Shown here piece by piece: positions 60,315-64,000 of a DNA stretch of 64,000 bases (position 1 is its first letter; every line of letters begins with the position of its first letter). Under the pieces are notes generated by a model, which was not told where the DNA came from, did not search any database, and worked only from the letters and a program-made list of their open reading frames with translations. Origin of the DNA: an uncultured Flavobacteriaceae bacterium (GTDB taxonomy: Bacteria > Bacteroidota > Bacteroidia > Flavobacteriales > Flavobacteriaceae). The DNA lies in assembly GCA_947494205.1 (NCBI GenBank), contig CANLUH010000007.1, forward strand, positions 62,001-126,000. The letters run 5' to 3'. The translations under genes were made by a program, and so were the position numbers.

Positions 60315-61223
60315 ATGAAAAAAGAAAAGACATTAGCTATAATGGCTGCTGGGTTAGGCTCTCGATTTGGAGGCCTAAAACAGTTACATTACATTACAGC
60401 TAACAACTACTCTATTATTGATTTTTCTATTTACGATGCTATAAAAGCTGGTTTTAATACTATTGTATTTATTGTTAGAGAAGATATTTTAAAAGACTTT
60501 AAAATACGTTACGAGAAACAACTTAATCCAGACATAACAATTAAATTTGTTATTCAAGACATTAAAAGTATTCCAAATCCATATAAAGCTAAGTGTAAAA
60601 GAAAAAAACCTTGGGGAACAGGACATGCTCTATTAATGCTAAAAGATGTGGTGACAAATAATTTTGCTCTTATTAATGCAGATGACTTTTATGGTAGAAC
60701 AGCTTTTAAAATGATGCATGATGCTCTTTTTGCTTCAGGTGCTGCCAATACTAATTTTTTATTGGGTTACGATTTAAAAAATACATTATCTAACAGTGGT
60801 AGCGTGTCTCGCGGAGAATGTATAGTAGATAATAATAATTGTCTCGTTAGTATTCATGAACGAACAGAAATAGAAAAACAAAAATCGGGTGTTATTACTT
60901 ATACAGATATAAAGAATACCGATGTTGTTTTAACTCCCGAAACGATTGTCTCTATGAACTTCTGGGGCTTTTCACCAAAAATATTAGAAATAGCATTGCA
61001 TCGGTTTAATTATTTTTTAGAATCTTCAGAAACTAATGATAATGCTGAATTTTATATTACAACAATAGTAGATTATACTATTAAAAATAAATTAATGCCT
61101 TTTAAAATGTTACCAACTTCATCTCAATGGTATGGCATAACTTATAAAGATGATATTAATGCTATTTCAGCTAACATATCTCAATTAATACAACAGTATA
61201 TATATCCTGAGAAATTATGGTGA
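60315..61223 (+). CDS. Sugar nucleotidyltransferase (NTP_transferase family)
   Basis: 302 aa. The nucleotide-binding start 'MAAGLGSRFGGLKQL' is the NTP-transferase G-x-G-x-R-x-x-x-x-x-x-K pattern. 'KPWGTGHALLML' and 'FALINADDFYGR' (the metal-binding D-x-D-like site) follow. It likely activates a sugar phosphate (for example N-acetylhexosamine-1-P) to a UDP- or NDP-sugar. It overlaps the following kinase gene by 7 bp, so the two steps are coupled: kinase makes the sugar-1-phosphate, this enzyme adds the nucleotide. Confidence 0.87.
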   Translation: MKKEKTLAIMAAGLGSRFGGLKQLHYITANNYSIIDFSIYDAIKAGFNTIVFIVREDILKDFKIRYEKQLNPDITIKFVIQDIKSIPNPYKAKCKRKKPWGTGHALLMLKDVVTNNFALINADDFYGRTAFKMMHDALFASGAANTNFLLGYDLKNTLSNSGSVSRGECIVDNNNCLVSIHERTEIEKQKSGVITYTDIKNTDVVLTPETIVSMNFWGFSPKILEIALHRFNYFLESSETNDNAEFYITTIVDYTIKNKLMPFKMLPTSSQWYGITYKDDINAISANISQLIQQYIYPEKLW

Positions 61224-62308
61224 ATCTAGAGAAGTTACAATTAATATGTCATCAATTTAAAGTTGAGTCTAGCATACAATCTATAAAAACATTAGAATCT
61301 GGGCATATTAATGATACCTATTTAATTACATTAAATAATAATGAGCGTTATGTGTTACAAAAGTTAAATACATCTGTATTTAATGATATTAAAGGTGTTA
61401 TGGCCAACAAAATTACTGTAAGCAAACATTTAAAGCAATTAAAATCGCCATATCAGTCTTTAGATTTTATAATGACCAAAACGTCTAAATATTATTACAG
61501 GGATGAAATGAACGATTATTGGAACATGATGGTTTACATCTCTAATTGTGTTACTTATGATATTCCGAACACCAATAAAATTGTTTATGAAGCAGGTAAA
61601 CTCTATGGCGATTTTATTACACAGAATGCAACACTTTCATCGGGAGTTATTAAAGAAACATTACCAGATTTTCACAATGTTCCCTTACGATTTTCTCAAT
61701 TTGAACAGGCGCTAAAAACTGCAGATGATATAAAGATAACAACTGCAAAAGAAGTTATTGATTTTGCAAAAAAGAATAAAGATGAAATGTGTGAATTGGC
61801 TGCCTTAAAGACTAACAACATATTTCCAATTAGAATTACACATAACGACGCCAAACTATCTAATATTTTATTTAACAAAAATGAAGAAGGCTTAGCTGTT
61901 ATAGATTTAGATACTGTAATGCCGGGTATTGTCCATTTTGATTTTGGAGACTCTGTACGCTCTATTTGTACTAATGCCGCTGAAGATGATGATGATTTTG
62001 ACGCTATAGCTATAAAATTAGACTATTACGAGGCTTTTTGTAAAGGTCATGCAGATGCTACAAAAACTATTTTAACGCCTCAAGAGGTAAAATATTTACC
62101 TCTAGGAGTTAAAACTATTATTTTTATAATGGGATTACGTTTTTTAACCGATTATCTTAACAATAATAAATATTACAAAGTAAAATACGATGCCCATAAT
62201 TTGGTGCGTTGCAAAAACCAATTTAAACTAGTAGAAAGTGTACAGCAACATTATGATCATATTTTAAAAATAACATACCATTGTTATGGCTTAAATAATA
62301 TCTCTTAA
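61217..62308 (+). CDS. Sugar kinase of the aminoglycoside-phosphotransferase fold (N-acetylhexosamine 1-kinase-like)
   Basis: 363 aa. Catalytic loop 'RITHNDAKLSNILFN' (H-N-D-x-K-x-x-N) and metal motif 'VIDLDTVMPGIVHFDFGD' match the choline/APH kinase fold. N-terminal 'IKTLESGHINDTYLI' is the nucleotide loop of NahK-like enzymes. They phosphorylate GlcNAc/GalNAc at C1. Neighbours are a nucleotidyltransferase (overlapping) and a GH109 enzyme (convergent, 18-bp overlap of the 3' ends), which supports amino-sugar salvage. Confidence 0.85.
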   Translation: MVNLEKLQLICHQFKVESSIQSIKTLESGHINDTYLITLNNNERYVLQKLNTSVFNDIKGVMANKITVSKHLKQLKSPYQSLDFIMTKTSKYYYRDEMNDYWNMMVYISNCVTYDIPNTNKIVYEAGKLYGDFITQNATLSSGVIKETLPDFHNVPLRFSQFEQALKTADDIKITTAKEVIDFAKKNKDEMCELAALKTNNIFPIRITHNDAKLSNILFNKNEEGLAVIDLDTVMPGIVHFDFGDSVRSICTNAAEDDDDFDAIAIKLDYYEAFCKGHADATKTILTPQEVKYLPLGVKTIIFIMGLRFLTDYLNNNKYYKVKYDAHNLVRCKNQFKLVESVQQHYDHILKITYHCYGLNNIS

Positions 62309-63697
62309 AACTTCTGCTTTTCTATACTTTTCCCATGTGCCTCCTGTAAAATCTGGAATTTTTGTGCTAGCACTTTCGTTTGCAACAGATAGCTCAGATA
62401 GAGGTGTTATGGCACTCCATAATATACCATCGTATAGATTTATATCTAAAGGAAGCCCTTTGTTTAAACAGCGAATAAGTCTATAAATCATAACAAAATC
62501 CATTCCGCCGTGTCCTACTGCATTTGCATCTATTTGTGTTTTTAGTTTATTCCATAATGGGTGATCATATTTCTCTCTATAGTTTTTATATTCTTCTTCC
62601 TTAAGCCAATTATGTCCCCAATATTTTAATTCTGGTTCATTTATAAATAATCGTGAAGGATAGCCTTGGTGTACTGCTTTAGTTCCTGTAAGTGTATTTA
62701 ATCTTGAATATGGTCTCCCCGTATGCACATCGAACTGCAACATTATACTTTTGCCTTTTTTTGTTCTAATTAATGTGGTATTCATATCGCCACAAGCAAA
62801 ATTTGAAAACTTACTGTTTTGCTCTTTTGCTGCAATAGAAAGGCTCTGTTCTCTAGAACTCATAGAGACTAAATGGTCGTAATTATCGCCTCTACCAATA
62901 TCCATGTAAAAACTTACTGGTCCTAATCCGTGAGTTGTATAAAAATTACCATTCCTATTTTCATGATGCTTAATACGCCATTGGTCTTCATAATAGACAT
63001 CATCTAACATATGCTTTCTCAAATCATGGATATAGGCGCCTTCTGCATGATTCAAATCTCCAAAAACACCTTGGTCTACCATATTTAATACCCATAATTC
63101 TTCCCCATTAAAGCAACAGTTCTCCATCATCATACAATGTTTCTGAGTGCGTTCTGCTGTTTCTATTAATTTCCAACAATCTTCTAAAGTATATGCTATA
63201 GGAACTTCGCAAGCTACATGTTTTCCTTTTTCCATACCATAAATAGACATTTCTGTATGATATTTCCAAGGTGTAGCAATGATTAATAAATCTATATCAT
63301 CTCTATCTGCAACCTTTTTCCACTCCTCTGCTCCTCCAAAATATAAGTCAGCCTCTTTATTTTGTATCTTTTTTAAATAGGTATTATTTTTCTGAAGTTT
63401 ATCCTCTTTTAAATCAGAAAGTGCTACAATTTCGGCAAAGTTATTTTTAATTAAGTATTCGAACATTTGAATTAAAACGCTTCCTCGGTTTCCCATTCCA
63501 ATCATACCAACTCGAACTTTACTTATAGGATCCGCTTTTAAATTAACAACAGTTCCTGTTGCTTTACTATTTAAAAGTAATGCATTTGCTTCATCTTTAT
63601 TAATAACAGTATTGTCTTTACAGCTTGATAATACTGGGGATAGTCCTAAAAACAGACTTGCTCGCGCACTTAAATTTAAAAAGGATTTTCTATTCAT
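62291..63697 (-). CDS. Gfo/Idh/MocA family protein, GH109 alpha-N-acetylgalactosaminidase-like
   Basis: 468 aa. The exported N-terminus has 'LSSC' near Cys26 (possible lipoprotein). The Rossmann core has 'VRVGMIGMGNRGSVLIQMFEY' (NAD-binding G-x-G-x-x-G). 'GKHVACEVPIAYTLEDCWKLIETAERTQKHCMMMENCCF' and 'NGNFYTTHGLGPVSFYMDI' are GH109 landmarks; these enzymes use NAD+ to cleave terminal alpha-GalNAc. The last bases overlap the convergent kinase gene. Together the genes fit release of GalNAc from a glycan, phosphorylation and activation. Confidence 0.87.
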   Translation of the reverse strand: MNRKSFLNLSARASLFLGLSPVLSSCKDNTVINKDEANALLLNSKATGTVVNLKADPISKVRVGMIGMGNRGSVLIQMFEYLIKNNFAEIVALSDLKEDKLQKNNTYLKKIQNKEADLYFGGAEEWKKVADRDDIDLLIIATPWKYHTEMSIYGMEKGKHVACEVPIAYTLEDCWKLIETAERTQKHCMMMENCCFNGEELWVLNMVDQGVFGDLNHAEGAYIHDLRKHMLDDVYYEDQWRIKHHENRNGNFYTTHGLGPVSFYMDIGRGDNYDHLVSMSSREQSLSIAAKEQNSKFSNFACGDMNTTLIRTKKGKSIMLQFDVHTGRPYSRLNTLTGTKAVHQGYPSRLFINEPELKYWGHNWLKEEEYKNYREKYDHPLWNKLKTQIDANAVGHGGMDFVMIYRLIRCLNKGLPLDINLYDGILWSAITPLSELSVANESASTKIPDFTGGTWEKYRKAEVLRDII

Positions 63698-63843
63698 GTC
63701 GTCTTAGATTTTAATTCAAGGGAAGTTATTAAAATAAAGTTACTTGTTAAAATACAAGATTTAATTAGTGTTTAACTATTCAATAAAATTAAATGATAGG
63801 TTTTTAATACTTAAATCTTATATTGGATATTATAAAAAATAAT

Positions 63844-64000
63844 ATGTTTAATCCCACTCGAAGAAATAAAAATATAGGAACCTCTAAGCAAGGTTATGGA
63901 CAAAATAACGAAATGAAGATACCATATCCTGCAATTGAGATGAAGTCCTTTCATGAAAGACTTACAACTTACAAAAAAGATTATAGAGTAATTAATGGGA
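63844..64000 (+). CDS. Unidentified partial gene running off the right edge
   Basis: An open frame of 52 codons from the ATG at 63844 to the window end, beginning MFNPTRRNKN and containing 'IPYPAIEMKSFHERLTTY'. It is compositionally plausible as coding, with no stops, but too short to assign. It could be a chance frame; the 146-bp upstream gap shows no clear promoter. Confidence 0.4.
   Translation, partial: MFNPTRRNKNIGTSKQGYGQNNEMKIPYPAIEMKSFHERLTTYKKDYRVING

Overview
The window looks like chromosome of a marine-type member of the Flavobacteriaceae (Bacteroidota). The DNA is AT-rich. Promoters match the Bacteroidota pattern (TTTG, about 18 to 19 bases, then TAnnTTTG) and are clearest at 3858-3887 and 59074-59101. 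Also typical are a carboxypeptidase-regulatory-like plug extension on a TonB receptor, LytS/LytTR and membrane-AraC regulators, QEGLA-motif proteins and dispersed 'CAGTTCGAGTGA'-type intergenic palindromes. I see no rRNA, tRNA, CRISPR array or intact insertion sequence.

Region by region. 1-762 is the 3'-truncated end of an enoyl-CoA hydratase gene. 829-3790 is a small AraC-controlled locus (SDR, cupin lipoprotein, AraC regulator, SnoaL-like protein) with a matching 21-bp-period direct repeat in front of both of its promoters. 4261-10964 is a TonB receptor / ABC transporter locus. 11063-13683 holds a LamG lipoprotein-like protein, an Asp/Glu racemase and a divergent LysR regulator. 13768-20222 is a four-gene defence-like operon: cytosine methyltransferase, double-ATPase protein (MORC/Hsp90-like N-terminus plus histidine-kinase-like C-terminus), receiver-domain protein and HNH nuclease. 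20549-25857 encodes an uncharacterised 440-aa protein, a flavin amine oxidase and a thiamine-diphosphate 2-oxoacid decarboxylase, next to two thiE-like genes (26115-27388).

27490-32659 holds a repeat-rich S74 endosialidase-chaperone protein, a membrane AraC regulator and a serine hydrolase. 32750-35255 holds three small uncharacterised proteins next to a second, orphan cytosine methyltransferase. 35355-40959 contains a LytS/LytTR two-component system and several small secreted or soluble enzymes. 41658-46715 is a glycosyltransferase cluster with unusual partner proteins. 46717-50604 is a four-gene thiol / gamma-glutamyl-like cluster (ATP-grasp, sulfurtransferase, N-formylglutamate amidohydrolase, DUF1704).

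The last part is largely metabolic: dicarboxylate symporter, chorismate synthase, a metallophosphoesterase, a probable 2-oxoadipate to 2-hydroxyglutarate to 2-oxoglutarate module (DUF1338 plus YdiJ-like dehydrogenase plus Lrp), and an amino-sugar salvage group (nucleotidyltransferase, sugar kinase, GH109 hydrolase). A partial gene runs off the right edge. The strongest candidate for an under-described system is 13768-20222, where a two-component-like phosphorelay appears to be built into a restriction-modification operon.
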